DNA from: Oscillospiraceae bacterium
GTDB taxonomy: Bacteria; Bacillota; Clostridia; Oscillospirales; Ruminococcaceae
DNA length: 64,000 nt
Reading direction: 5' to 3'
Assembly: GCA_900770285.1 (NCBI GenBank)
Contig: CAAGJO010000007.1
Span: 62,001 to 126,000, forward strand
The translations under genes were made by a program, and so were the position numbers. The notes beneath the pieces are model-generated. The model had not been told where the DNA came from and did no database searches. It was given only the letters and a program-made list of their open reading frames with translations. Shown one piece after another: positions 33,416 through 42,266 of this stretch; position 1 is the first letter of the stretch, and each line of letters starts with the position of its first letter.

Positions 33416-34027
33416 TTAACCCTTTATTACTTTTATATATGCATCAATGATATCAACGCATTTATCATATGAAAGCTTACTTGTATCCAAACAAAGATTA
33501 TAATTTTCAGCACAGTCCCATTTGTTTCCTGTATGATGAAAATAATATTCGCTGCGTTCTTTATCTGCCTTTGCAATAATCTTTCTGGCTTCCTTTTCAC
33601 TTACGCCATATGCATCAATAACATTTTTTACAGCTGTGGGCTCATCAGAGTAAATAAATACTCTCAAAACATCATCTCTGTCTTTTAAAATATAATCAGC
33701 ACATCTGCCCACGATTATAGCAGGTTCTCTTTCAGCAATCTGCTTTATAACCTTTGCCTGATAATTAAACAAGTTGTCGTCAGATGTAAAATCAGGACTG
33801 TCAGGCTCAATCAGATCACCCTTATAAACTGATTTCTTACGCAGAAAACCATTTTTTATTTTCTCGTCAACCAGCCCAAAAAAACGTTCATTTATTCCGC
33901 TTTCATCGCTGGCAAGTCTGATTAGTTCCTTGTCATAATATTTACAGCCGTATTTTTCTGCCAGCATTTTTCCGACAGTTTTTCCTCCGCTGCCCATTTT
34001 TCTCGCAATGGTAATAATCTCTGCCAT
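33416..34027 (-). CDS. Cytidylate-kinase-like family protein
   Basis: A 203-residue Cytidylate_kin2-like protein ([17 protein letters not shown], a P-loop-like start; [13 protein letters not shown] in the middle; a C-terminal region rich in Tyr). It closely resembles the C-terminal domain of the NCS1 fusion at 17130-19280. The true substrate of this family is not established; the name comes from similarity to CMP kinase. It sits 13 bp ahead of guaA on the same strand and just behind livF, so it may be cotranscribed with either. Confidence 0.85.
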   Translation of the reverse strand: MAEIITIARKMGSGGKTVGKMLAEKYGCKYYDKELIRLASDESGINERFFGLVDEKIKNGFLRKKSVYKGDLIEPDSPDFTSDDNLFNYQAKVIKQIAEREPAIIVGRCADYILKDRDDVLRVFIYSDEPTAVKNVIDAYGVSEKEARKIIAKADKERSEYYFHHTGNKWDCAENYNLCLDTSKLSYDKCVDIIDAYIKVIKG

Positions 34028-34039
34028 AATTAAGCCCCC

Positions 34040-34750
34040 TTATTCTCCCAGATATGCTTTCTTAATGGATTCATCATTAATCAAATCCGACGCTTTTCCG
34101 GAAAGAACAATATTTCCTGTTTCAAGGACATATGCTCTGTCAGCTATAGCAAGCGCTTTTTTTGCGTTTTGCTCAACCAGCAAAACAGTGGTACCTCTCT
34201 TTTTAATTGATTCAATGATATTGAAAATCTCTGATACCAAAATAGGTGAAAGTCCCATTGAAGGTTCATCCATAAGAATAATATCAGGATTGGACATCAA
34301 AGCCCTGCCCATAGCAAGCATTTGCTGTTCACCGCCAGAAAGAGTACCTGCTACCTGTGACTTACGTTCTGCAAGGCGTGGAAAAAGATTATAAACTGTA
34401 TCCAGGTCTTTTTCGATTCCGTCCTTATCTTTTCTTGTAAAAGCGCCAAGCTTCAGATTATTTAAAACACTGAGATTTTGGAAAATACGTCTGCCCTCAG
34501 GAACGTGAGCCATACCCATTGTTACAATTTTATGAGGTGGAACTTTTGATATTTCCTTATCCTTAAATTTAATTGAACCGCTTTTTGCGGACATAAGTCC
34601 TGTAATTGTATGCAGAGTTGTAGTTTTGCCTGCTCCGTTTGCACCGATAAGAGCTATAACCTCACCCTGATTAACCTCAAAGGAAATGCCTTTAAGGGCG
34701 GTAATTACGCCATAATTGACTACCAAGTCTTTAACTTCCAAAAAAGCCAT
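34040..34750 (-). CDS. livF: Branched-chain amino acid ABC transporter ATP-binding protein LivF
   Basis: A 236-residue ATPase with Walker A GANGAGKTT, signature LSGGEQQMLAMGRALM, Walker B IILMDEPSMGL and the LivF-type C-terminus (ETGNIVLSGKASDLI, KKAYLGE). It pairs with LivG to power the LivHM pore for uptake of Leu, Ile and Val. It is last in the livKHMGF cluster, 15 bp behind livG. Start and length are typical. Confidence 0.96.
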   Translation of the reverse strand: MAFLEVKDLVVNYGVITALKGISFEVNQGEVIALIGANGAGKTTTLHTITGLMSAKSGSIKFKDKEISKVPPHKIVTMGMAHVPEGRRIFQNLSVLNNLKLGAFTRKDKDGIEKDLDTVYNLFPRLAERKSQVAGTLSGGEQQMLAMGRALMSNPDIILMDEPSMGLSPILVSEIFNIIESIKKRGTTVLLVEQNAKKALAIADRAYVLETGNIVLSGKASDLINDESIKKAYLGE

Positions 34751-34765
34751 TTTTACATTTCCCCC

Positions 34766-35524
34766 TTAATCTCCAAGATAAGCCTTGATAACTTCAGGAT
34801 TTGACAAAACTTCACTTGTCTTTCCCTCACACAGCAGTCTGCCGAAATTAAGTACAGAAAGCTTTTCACATATGCCTGAGACCAAGCTCATATCATGCTC
34901 AATAAGCAATATTGTCATATTAAAATTATCTCTTACGAAATGTATAGTATTCATAAGCTCTTCAGTTTCATTAGGATTCATACCTGCTGCAGGTTCATCA
35001 AGGAGCAAAAGTTTCGGCTGTGTTGCCAATGCTCTGGCTATTTCCAGCTTACGCTGTTTTCCGTATGGAAGTCCCGATGCAGGAAGATCAGCCTCTTTAT
35101 CAAGATCAAAGACCTTTAAAAGCTCCATAGCCTTTTCATCCATTTCTTTTTCCTTTTTAAAATACGAAGGAAGTCTGAAAACTCCTGTACCTGTGCTGTA
35201 TTTATAATGATTGTGAAGTCCTACTTTAACATTATCCAGAACACTCTGCCCTGTAAAAAGTCTTATATTCTGAAATGTTCTTGCAATACCGGATCTGTTT
35301 ATATGAATTGTGCTTTTGCCTGTGATATTTTCACCGTCCAAGGTAATAGTTCCGTCTGTTGGTTTATAAACACCGGTAAGCATATTGAAGATTGTTGTTT
35401 TTCCTGCACCGTTGGGTCCAATAAGGCCGTAAAGTGCACCCTTTTCAATTGTCATATTAAACTCGTCAACTGCACGAAGTCCGCCAAAGGATATGCCCAG
35501 ATTTCTGATTTCCAGAAGTGCCAT
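34766..35524 (-). CDS. livG: Branched-chain amino acid ABC transporter ATP-binding protein LivG
   Basis: A 252-residue LivG-type ATPase: Walker A GPNGAGKTT, signature PYGKQRKLEIARALA (the LivG form without a full LSGGQ), Walker B LLLLDEPAAGMNP. It forms a heterodimer with LivF on the membrane subunits. I set the start at ATG 35524, two bases after the livM stop and behind AGGAGGTTGAGTAAT; the frame extends upstream into livM but without a start signal. Confidence 0.95.
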   Translation of the reverse strand: MALLEIRNLGISFGGLRAVDEFNMTIEKGALYGLIGPNGAGKTTIFNMLTGVYKPTDGTITLDGENITGKSTIHINRSGIARTFQNIRLFTGQSVLDNVKVGLHNHYKYSTGTGVFRLPSYFKKEKEMDEKAMELLKVFDLDKEADLPASGLPYGKQRKLEIARALATQPKLLLLDEPAAGMNPNETEELMNTIHFVRDNFNMTILLIEHDMSLVSGICEKLSVLNFGRLLCEGKTSEVLSNPEVIKAYLGD

Positions 35525-35525
35525 A

Positions 35526-36608
35526 TTACTCAACCTCCTTTGCTTTTCGTGAAAACGTTCGTTTAAACAGTTGTTTTGTTTTATCCGCATACATATCAAT
35601 ATATGACTTAACAGTAGCATTAGATGTTAAAATCATCATGACAATAAGTACTATTGAGTAAATAAGCATACGGTAATTGCTGATACTTCTCAGAAGTTCA
35701 GGCAAAAGTACAAGTACTACCGATGCAATAACGCTTCCTCTTATGCTTCCGATACCGCCAAGAACTACGAATACAAGAATAAGTATTGACATATTATAGT
35801 CAAACTTTGATGCCTGCAAAGTATAGTAGTTATGTGAATACAAAGCGCCTGCCATACCTGCAAGAAAAGCTGTAAGAGCAAAGGTTATAAGCTTATACTT
35901 TGTTATGTTTATTCCCACTGATTCGGCTGCTATTCTGTTATCTCTGATAGCCATGACCGCACGTCCTGTACGTGAATTGATAAAGTTATATGCAATAATC
36001 AATGTCAGAAGCAAAAGTATAAATGCAATTAAAAATGTTGAGTCATTAGGCGTGCCATTTACACCCAATGCACCGTTTATAAGTGTTTTTCCGTCTGCCG
36101 CCATATGCATATCTTCAGCATTCTTCAATGAAAAATGCAGACCGTTGGAATCATATCCAAGATACATTGCATTAAACACATTCTTAATAATCTCGCCGAA
36201 AGCAAGTGTTACAATGGCAAGATAGTCTCCTCTCAAGCGCAATACAGGAATACCAATCAGTATACCAAAAATTGCAGCACAAATTCCGCCGACAAAAAGT
36301 GCAAGGGGGAATCTTAACCATGCAGAAGTAATTGTTTCTGATGTTACAATGGAAAACAAAGCGCTTGAATATGCGCCGATACACATAAACCCTGCCTGTC
36401 CAAGGCTAAGCTCTCCCAAAATACCTACAGTAAGGTTAAGGGATACGGCAAGTATTGAATACATACATAAAGGTACAAGCAAATCCTGCAACATACTGGA
36501 AACACTGCCGGTAGAAATAAGAATCTGCATTACAGCAAAAGCAATGATGACCATTCCATAGGTTCCAAAGCTTTTTCTTGTCTGTGGTTTAATAACTTTA
36601 GATTTCAT
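35526..36608 (-). CDS. livM: Branched-chain amino acid ABC transporter permease LivM
   Basis: A 360-residue permease with about ten hydrophobic segments and the family EAA-like stretch GRAVMAIRDNRIAAESVGIN. It also has LGQAGFMCIGAYSSALFS near the N-terminus. With LivH it forms the pore. The C-terminal extension of about 25 residues is basic and cytoplasmic. It lies 26 bp behind livH. Confidence 0.95.
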   Translation of the reverse strand: MKSKVIKPQTRKSFGTYGMVIIAFAVMQILISTGSVSSMLQDLLVPLCMYSILAVSLNLTVGILGELSLGQAGFMCIGAYSSALFSIVTSETITSAWLRFPLALFVGGICAAIFGILIGIPVLRLRGDYLAIVTLAFGEIIKNVFNAMYLGYDSNGLHFSLKNAEDMHMAADGKTLINGALGVNGTPNDSTFLIAFILLLLTLIIAYNFINSRTGRAVMAIRDNRIAAESVGINITKYKLITFALTAFLAGMAGALYSHNYYTLQASKFDYNMSILILVFVVLGGIGSIRGSVIASVVLVLLPELLRSISNYRMLIYSIVLIVMMILTSNATVKSYIDMYADKTKQLFKRTFSRKAKEVE

Positions 36609-36634
36609 CCGAAAACCGTTCCTTTCAGATTAAT

Positions 36635-37516
36635 TTATACTTTTTCGTTTATCTTCTTGCCGAGAATACCTGTTGGCTTAATAATAAGGCAAAGGATAAG
36701 TACAGCAAAAACAATGGCATCTGCAAGCTGAGGAGAAATATACGCTCTTCCCAAAATCTCAATAATACCAATAACTATACCGCCGATCATAGCACCGGGA
36801 ATTGAACCGATTCCGCCAAAAACTGCGGCAATAAAAGCTTTGATACCAGGCATTGCACCGGTAGTATTAGAAAGTGTAGGATATGCAGAACAAAGCAATA
36901 CGCCTGCAATGGCTGCAAGTCCTGAGCCTATAGCAAAAGTAAGTGAAATTGTTTTATTGACGTTTACACCCATAAGCTGTGCTGCACCCTTATCTTCTGA
37001 AACCGCAAGCATTGCACGTCCGCTTTTTGTCTTATTGATGAAAACAGACAATCCAATAACAATGAGGATTGAAACAATTATTGTAACATAAGTTTCTCCG
37101 GAAATAACAACCTGTCCGTCAAACAGTTTTATACTTGGTACATTAACTACAGAATTAAAGCTTACAGGTTTTGCTCCGAACAGCAGCAGTGCCATATTCT
37201 GAAGAAAATAGCTGACGCCGATAGCAGTAATAAGCACTGCCAAAGATGACGCTTTACGCAGTGGCTTGTACGCTATTTTTTCAATAACTATACCTAACAA
37301 AGTACAGGCAATTACCGCCAGAAGAACAGCTATCCAAGAATTAAAATGTGCTGCCGTCAAAGAATAAAAGGCAACATATCCGCCCACCATAATTACATCT
37401 CCGTGAGCGAAGTTCAGCATTTTTGCGATACCGTAGACAAGTGTATATCCCAATGCGATAACCGCATAAATGCTTCCAAGACTGATTCCGTTAATAAGAT
37501 TATTTAAGAACCCCAT
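36635..37516 (-). CDS. livH: Branched-chain amino acid ABC transporter permease LivH
   Basis: A 293-residue LivH permease with eight hydrophobic segments, the N-terminal GISLGSIYAVIALGYTLVYG and the coupling motif GRAMLAVSEDKGAAQLMGVN. It heterodimerises with LivM. It is separated from the upstream livK by a 175-bp gap containing a terminator-like hairpin, so livHMGF may be expressed at lower level than livK. Confidence 0.95.
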   Translation of the reverse strand: MGFLNNLINGISLGSIYAVIALGYTLVYGIAKMLNFAHGDVIMVGGYVAFYSLTAAHFNSWIAVLLAVIACTLLGIVIEKIAYKPLRKASSLAVLITAIGVSYFLQNMALLLFGAKPVSFNSVVNVPSIKLFDGQVVISGETYVTIIVSILIVIGLSVFINKTKSGRAMLAVSEDKGAAQLMGVNVNKTISLTFAIGSGLAAIAGVLLCSAYPTLSNTTGAMPGIKAFIAAVFGGIGSIPGAMIGGIVIGIIEILGRAYISPQLADAIVFAVLILCLIIKPTGILGKKINEKV

Positions 37517-37636
37517 ATGGAACTTCCCTTCCTTTTTAATTTTATATCTATATGTAAATTAATTATATCATATATTTTAATTCAATGCAAGCCAAAAAGC
37601 CAATTTTACGCCAAAAAATCAATTCCTTTTTATTCA

Positions 37637-37674
37637 AAAAAACAAGCCGATGACATCCAAAAGACATCATCGGC
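37637..37674 (-). terminator. Terminator/attenuator between livK and livH
   Basis: GCCGATGA (37646-37653) pairs with TCATCGGC (37667-37674); the minus-strand RNA then reads into a long T run (37637-37645 region). It probably lets abundant livK message end while some transcripts continue into livHMGF. Confidence 0.8.
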
Positions 37675-37691
37675 AAAAATGAATTTATTGA

Positions 37692-38864
37692 TTAGTCAAG
37701 TGCAGAATAAGCACCGTCTTTAATTACTACAGCCTTAGGTCCCTTGTCGACTTCTCCTGTAGCCTTCCAAGTCATACCTGTACCTGTAATTCCGTCATAT
37801 GAGAAACCGTCCTTAGTAATAGCAGCAGTGAGCTTCTGACAAATTTCTTCAGCACTCATTGAGCCTGTGATTTTTTCGCTTTCAATGAGTTTAACAAGTA
37901 CATTTACGCCGTCATAAGCATCAGCAGCGAACTGGTTTGGAACTTCATTGTTGTATGCTGCCTTATATGCTTTTACAAAGTCCTGAGTAGCCTGATCCTT
38001 AGCATCAGCAGCAAACGGTGTCAAAAGCATTACGCCTTCGGCAAGAGTCTTGTCAAAATTCTTAATGCCAAGAAGTCCGTCAAGTCCATCGCAGCCAAAG
38101 AACTTAGGAGCGTAGCCTGCTGATTTACTCTGTGAGAGGATAAGTGAAGCTTCCTGATAATAAATCGGAAGGAATACAAGTTCAGCACCTGCTGATTTTG
38201 CTGCACCAATCTGTGCAGAAAAGTCTGTTTTACTGTCGCTTGTAAATGACTGAGCTGTTACAATCTCAAGACCCTTAGCCTCAGCCTCAGTTTTAAATGT
38301 ATTGAAAATGCCTGTTGAATATGGATTTGAGCTGTCATAAATTACAGCGATTTTTGAAGCAATTTTGTTGTCAGCAATATAGTCTGCTGAGCTTTTACCT
38401 TGGTTAGGGTCTGTAAAACATACCTGGAAGCAGTTATCATTTTTGATAACGTCCTGTGCAGAAGCAGATGGTGTAAGCTGGAATATGTTATCCTGCTTTG
38501 ACTTTTCAATTACAGCAAGTGTTGAACCTGTTGTTACATCTCCCAAAAGTATCTGCATGCCCTTATCTTTAAGTGAATTATAAGCATTAACTGCCTTATC
38601 GCCTGAGTCAGCCTCATCATCTTCAAAAACAAGCTTAAGTGTCTGTCCGTTGACTCCGCCATTGTCATTGATTTCCTTAACAGCAAGTTCTGCGGCATTC
38701 TTAACAGCATTGCCATACTGAGCATTAGGTCCTGTAAGAGGTCCGCTTCCTCCGATTACAATCTCATTGCTGTCAGACTTTGATGACTTGCTGCCGCAGC
38801 CTGCCAAACATCCTACCGTCAATGCAGCTGCAGCCGCAAAGGCAAGTATTTTCTTAATTTTCAT
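37692..38864 (-). CDS. livK: Branched-chain amino acid-binding lipoprotein
   Basis: A 390-residue type I periplasmic binding protein (Peripla_BP_6). The lipoprotein signal MKIKKILAFAAAAALTVGC.. has lipobox LAGC with the lipidated Cys at about residue 23. EIVIGGSGPLTGPNAQYGNA at the start of the mature domain and NGQTLKLVFEDDEAD are typical. It delivers Leu/Ile/Val-type ligands to LivHMGF. The AAGGAGTGAAATGTT site precedes the ATG. Confidence 0.94.
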   Translation of the reverse strand: MKIKKILAFAAAAALTVGCLAGCGSKSSKSDSNEIVIGGSGPLTGPNAQYGNAVKNAAELAVKEINDNGGVNGQTLKLVFEDDEADSGDKAVNAYNSLKDKGMQILLGDVTTGSTLAVIEKSKQDNIFQLTPSASAQDVIKNDNCFQVCFTDPNQGKSSADYIADNKIASKIAVIYDSSNPYSTGIFNTFKTEAEAKGLEIVTAQSFTSDSKTDFSAQIGAAKSAGAELVFLPIYYQEASLILSQSKSAGYAPKFFGCDGLDGLLGIKNFDKTLAEGVMLLTPFAADAKDQATQDFVKAYKAAYNNEVPNQFAADAYDGVNVLVKLIESEKITGSMSAEEICQKLTAAITKDGFSYDGITGTGMTWKATGEVDKGPKAVVIKDGAYSALD

Positions 38865-38909
38865 AACATTTCACTCCTTATATTTCTCCATAAATTATAT
38901 GGTAACTTT

Positions 38910-38938
38910 ATATTACATTAATAAATAGGTTTTGTCAA
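38910..38938 (-). promoter_or_regulatory. livK promoter
   Basis: TTGACA (38933-38938), 17 bp and TAATAT (38910-38915) on the minus strand, about 45 bp before the livK start codon. A GTTAAC-N5-GTTAAC dyad follows at 38999-39014 in the divergent region. Confidence 0.7.
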
Positions 38939-39058
38939 GTACAAAACTAACAAACTCATCATAAAGAGGTAACATATTTTTAACAATATTTCATATTGTT
39001 AACTGAAAGTTAACACTTTGTACTATTAAATTTCCATAAAGAGATTGAAAAAATTCAC

Positions 39059-39190
39059 TTTACACTGCCCCGTCAATATGCTATAATCAATATATAACAT
39101 AAACAAAAGCCCCCACCTCTGAGATGGGGGAACATTTTGCAGTCAGCCGGAATACAATTCCCTGCTGATTGCAGGCTGTATTACGGGGCC
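39059..39190 (+). promoter_or_regulatory. Promoter and structured leader of the glutamine synthetase operon
   Basis: TTTACA (39059-39064), 17 bp and TATAAT (39082-39087) give a start near 39094. The leader has hairpin CCCCCA..TGGGGG (39109-39130), then a longer rod: CCGGAATACA pairs with TGTATTACGG and encloses CCTGC/GCAGG with a TGATT loop (about 39144-39187). Because the operon encodes an ANTAR protein, this could be its RNA target, but I do not find the two classical hexaloop hairpins, nor the glutamine-riboswitch core. Confidence 0.55.
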
Positions 39191-39227
39191 AATCCCTTAT
39201 TCAAAAATACGAAAGGACTGCGTGTTT

Positions 39228-40538
39228 ATGAAATATACCGAAAATGAAGTTTTGCAGTTTACCGAGGAAAATGACGTTAAATTTGTCAAGCTTATATTCT
39301 GTGACATTTACGGACAAATGAAAGTCATCACCGTATTATCTCAAAAGCTTTCAGAAATTTTTACCGAAGGATTCCCTATTGACTCATCAAAGGTATTAGG
39401 CTTTGAGGGAATAACCGATGAGCAGCTTATACTTTTCCCTGATTTAAGCACCCTTGCCCTGCTGCCATGGCGTCCTCAGCAAAGAAGAGTTATCAGATTT
39501 TTCTGCAACATAAAGAAAAGCGACGGCACACCTTTTGAATGTGACAGCAGACAATTCCTTGCCGATGCCGTTGCTTATGCACGTTCAAAAAATTATAACT
39601 TTATGATAGGTACATCATGCGAATTTTATGTTTTCGAGGCTGATGAAAACAATATGCCTACAAAAACTCCTCACGACTATGCAGGCTATTGCGATGCATC
39701 TCCTGCTGACAGAGGCGAAAATTTAAGACGTGACATTTGTCTTACGCTTGAAAAAATGGACATTTATCCTGAAAGTTCAAGACACGAAAGCGGTCCGGGA
39801 CAAAATGAAATTGATTTTCAGTGTTCAAATCCACTTAATGCAGCAGACAATCTTATGACATTTAAAAATGTAGTAAAAACCGTTGCTTCACGAAACGGAA
39901 TGTATGCCACATTTATGCCAAAACCGCTTTATGGCAAAAGCGGCAACGGTCTTGAAATTCATATTACCTGTATGAAAAACACAAATAACATTTTCAAAAA
40001 GACATTGGGAAACAATATGACCGAAGCAAAGAAAATGATTTCAGGAATTATTCACCATGCCGCTGAAATGACCTTGTTCTTCAACAGTACCACCAATTCA
40101 TATGCCCGGCTTGGAAAAAACCGTGCCCCGATTTATACATCATGGACTCAAAAGAACTACCCTCAATGCATCAAAGCAAACTTCACCTCAAGCAATGAGG
40201 CGGACATAGTTTTCAGAGCGGCAGACAGTGCCTGCAATCCATATATTACTTTAGGGCTTTTGATTTATGCATGTATGGACGGTATTGAAAGCGATCTTGA
40301 AATTATTGAACCATGTGACTATGATGTCTTTGCAAAAGAAGATACAAATCTTTCTACTCTTCCGCTTAATCTAAAACAGGCTGCTGACATTGCGGAAGAA
40401 AGCAAATTTGTTCAAAAGTATATTCCGGAAAAGTTATTAAAATACTTTGCAGATCAGAAACGCAATGACTGGAACGACTACAAAAAAGCAGCCAACAAAG
40501 AAGTCTTTGAGTCTCAGAAATACTTTCTATCCCTTTAA
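39228..40538 (+). CDS. glnA: Glutamine synthetase (GS-I family), divergent clostridial type
   Basis: A 436-residue GS-family ligase: N-terminal beta-grasp part (VKFVKLIFCDIYGQMKV), then catalytic segments ESGPGQNEIDF and GLEIHIT with the metal- and ammonia-site Glu/His, and FRAADSACNPYITLGLL late. The usual PGxEAP loop reads GKNRAPIYTSW, so the substrate pocket is divergent; glutamine synthesis is most likely but a gamma-glutamyl ligase is possible. I prefer ATG 39228, 10 bases from AAAGGA, over GTG 39222. The ANTAR regulator follows after 48 bp. Confidence 0.85.
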   Translation: MKYTENEVLQFTEENDVKFVKLIFCDIYGQMKVITVLSQKLSEIFTEGFPIDSSKVLGFEGITDEQLILFPDLSTLALLPWRPQQRRVIRFFCNIKKSDGTPFECDSRQFLADAVAYARSKNYNFMIGTSCEFYVFEADENNMPTKTPHDYAGYCDASPADRGENLRRDICLTLEKMDIYPESSRHESGPGQNEIDFQCSNPLNAADNLMTFKNVVKTVASRNGMYATFMPKPLYGKSGNGLEIHITCMKNTNNIFKKTLGNNMTEAKKMISGIIHHAAEMTLFFNSTTNSYARLGKNRAPIYTSWTQKNYPQCIKANFTSSNEADIVFRAADSACNPYITLGLLIYACMDGIESDLEIIEPCDYDVFAKEDTNLSTLPLNLKQAADIAEESKFVQKYIPEKLLKYFADQKRNDWNDYKKAANKEVFESQKYFLSL

Positions 40539-40586
40539 GAAAAAACAGAAACCTGATTTCAGAATATTAAAGGGGTATATGTACTT

Positions 40587-41159
40587 ATGGACAAAATACT
40601 GATTGTTTCATCAAATGATAAAATAACAGCTGCTATTACCCGACTTCTAAAGGACACATTTCCTCAATGCACAATTTCTGCTGCCTCAAACAGCAATGCA
40701 GGAAAAAAAGCTGTGGTTGAAAAGAACTTTGACGCTGTACTTATAAATTGTCCTCTTTCAGACGAATATGGTTTTGATCTTGCCGAACTTACTACAAGAG
40801 ATACTATGGCAAGCTGTATAATGATTGTAAAAAGTGACAATGCTGAAGACGTAATCGAGCAGGTTGAAGACTACGGCATTATGGTCATCCCGAAACCCAT
40901 AAGCAAAAGCACATTTTATCATAATCTTAAATTTGTAAGTGCGTCAAGAAAACAGCTTTTAGGTCTTCAGACAGAAAATATCAAGCTGCACAAAAAGCTG
41001 GAGGAAATAAGAATTATAAACCGAGCCAAATTTGCATTAATGCAATATCTTAATTTTACTGAAGAACAGGCTCACAAATACCTTGAAAAGCAGGCTATGG
41101 ATACTCGTGTGCCAAAAATAGAAGTTGCTATGAAAATTATTAAAATGTATGATTATTAG
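40587..41159 (+). CDS. ANTAR-domain RNA-binding response regulator (pseudo-receiver)
   Basis: A 190-residue regulator with a receiver-like domain (KILIVSSNDKITAAI to about 120), a coiled-coil linker and a C-terminal ANTAR domain (RAKFALMQYLNFTEEQAHKY, then AMDTRVPKIEVAMKII). ANTAR domains bind tandem RNA hairpins and cause antitermination, often in nitrogen genes. The usual phospho-acceptor Asp is Asn here (DAVLINCPLSDEYG), while the Lys (VIPKPIS) is kept, so it is probably not phosphorylated and may respond by protein contact. It is paired with glnA. Confidence 0.88.
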   Translation: MDKILIVSSNDKITAAITRLLKDTFPQCTISAASNSNAGKKAVVEKNFDAVLINCPLSDEYGFDLAELTTRDTMASCIMIVKSDNAEDVIEQVEDYGIMVIPKPISKSTFYHNLKFVSASRKQLLGLQTENIKLHKKLEEIRIINRAKFALMQYLNFTEEQAHKYLEKQAMDTRVPKIEVAMKIIKMYDY

Positions 41160-41282
41160 CCAGGATATATACAAAGTATTAAGAAACTTTATCCTAAAAG
41201 TTAAATCCTCTTGTCATGCTTGCAATTTTAGTTGAAATAGAGTATAATATTTAAAGTTAATTATTATATGGAGGTAACTATT

Positions 41283-42146
41283 ATGTTAGTATCTGCAAAG
41301 GACATGCTTAATAAAGCAAGAGAAGGTAAATATGCTGTTGGTCAGTTCAATATCAACAACCTTGAATGGACTAAGGCAATTCTTCTTACAGCTCAGGAAC
41401 TTCAGTCTCCTGTAATACTTGGTGTTTCTGAAGGTGCTGGTAAATATATGGCCGGTTACAAGACTATTGTTGGAATGGTTAAAGGTATGATTGAAGAACA
41501 GAATATTACTGTTCCTGTTGCTCTTCACCTTGACCACGGTTCATTTGAAGGCGCAAAGGCTTGCATCAATGCAGGTTTCTCATCAATCATGTTTGATGGT
41601 TCACATTATCCAATTGAAGAGAACATTGCAAAGACAACTGAACTGGTTAATGCATGCAATATTCTTGGTCTTTCACTTGAAGCTGAAGTCGGTTCAATCG
41701 GCGGTGAAGAAGACGGCGTTGTAGGAATGGGCGAATGTGCTGACCCTGATGAATGCAAAGCAATTTCTGATCTTGGCGTAACAATGCTTGCAGCAGGAAT
41801 CGGAAACATTCACGGTGTATATCCTGAAAACTGGCCTGGTCTTTCATTTGAAACACTTGCTGCTGTTAAAGAAAAAGTAGGCGATATGCCTTTGGTACTC
41901 CACGGCGGTACAGGTATTCCTGATGACATGATCAAGAAAGCAATTTCACTTGGTGTTGCAAAGATCAATGTTAATACTGAATGCCAGTTGGTATTTGCAG
42001 AAGCTACAAGAAAATATATTGAAGAAGGCAAGGACAAGCAGGGTAAGGGATTTGACCCAAGAAAACTTCTTGCTCCTGGTTTTGAAGCTATTAAGGGTAA
42101 GGTTAAGGAAAAGATGGAACTCTTCGGTTCTGTCGGCAAGGCTTAA
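41283..42146 (+). CDS. fba: Fructose-bisphosphate aldolase, class II
   Basis: A 287-residue zinc aldolase that splits fructose-1,6-bisphosphate in glycolysis. HLDHGSFEGAK near residue 80 carries Asp and the zinc His, AGIGNIHGVYP and LHGGTGIPDD carry the other zinc His residues, and NVNTECQ binds phosphate. The start is ATG 41283 behind GGAGGTAACTATT; an in-frame ATG at 41268 overlaps that ribosome binding site. Codon use is biased as in highly expressed genes. Confidence 0.95.
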   Translation: MLVSAKDMLNKAREGKYAVGQFNINNLEWTKAILLTAQELQSPVILGVSEGAGKYMAGYKTIVGMVKGMIEEQNITVPVALHLDHGSFEGAKACINAGFSSIMFDGSHYPIEENIAKTTELVNACNILGLSLEAEVGSIGGEEDGVVGMGECADPDECKAISDLGVTMLAAGIGNIHGVYPENWPGLSFETLAAVKEKVGDMPLVLHGGTGIPDDMIKKAISLGVAKINVNTECQLVFAEATRKYIEEGKDKQGKGFDPRKLLAPGFEAIKGKVKEKMELFGSVGKA

Positions 42147-42160
42147 TCATCAACATTATG

Positions 42161-42193
42161 CTTGTGAGAGGATTTATTTCCTCTCACCAAGCT
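42161..42193 (+). terminator. Hairpin after fba
   Basis: GCTTGTGAGAGGA pairs with TTCCTCTCACCAAGC (one bulge) over a short loop. The T tail is weak, so termination strength is uncertain. Confidence 0.6.
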
Positions 42194-42216
42194 CATTTAT
42201 AAATAAAACTGAATAC

Positions 42217-42259
42217 GAGTGTATCCCAGATTAACCACTCGCTAATAAAAACAAGGAGA
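42217..42259 (+). promoter_or_regulatory. preQ1-I riboswitch
   Basis: Stem CGAGTG/CACTCG encloses a loop with TCCCAG..TTAACC, followed by the A-rich tail CTAATAAAAACAAGGAG. This order matches the preQ1-I H-type pseudoknot; the tail includes the ribosome binding site of queT, so ligand binding should block translation. The downstream gene is the preQ1 transporter, which supports the call. Confidence 0.8.
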
Positions 42260-42266
42260 TATTATT

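Noticed and set aside
39094..39190. Glutamine (glnA) riboswitch upstream of glutamine synthetase
   Set aside because: The leader does not show the conserved core I know for that riboswitch; it is a different hairpin arrangement.
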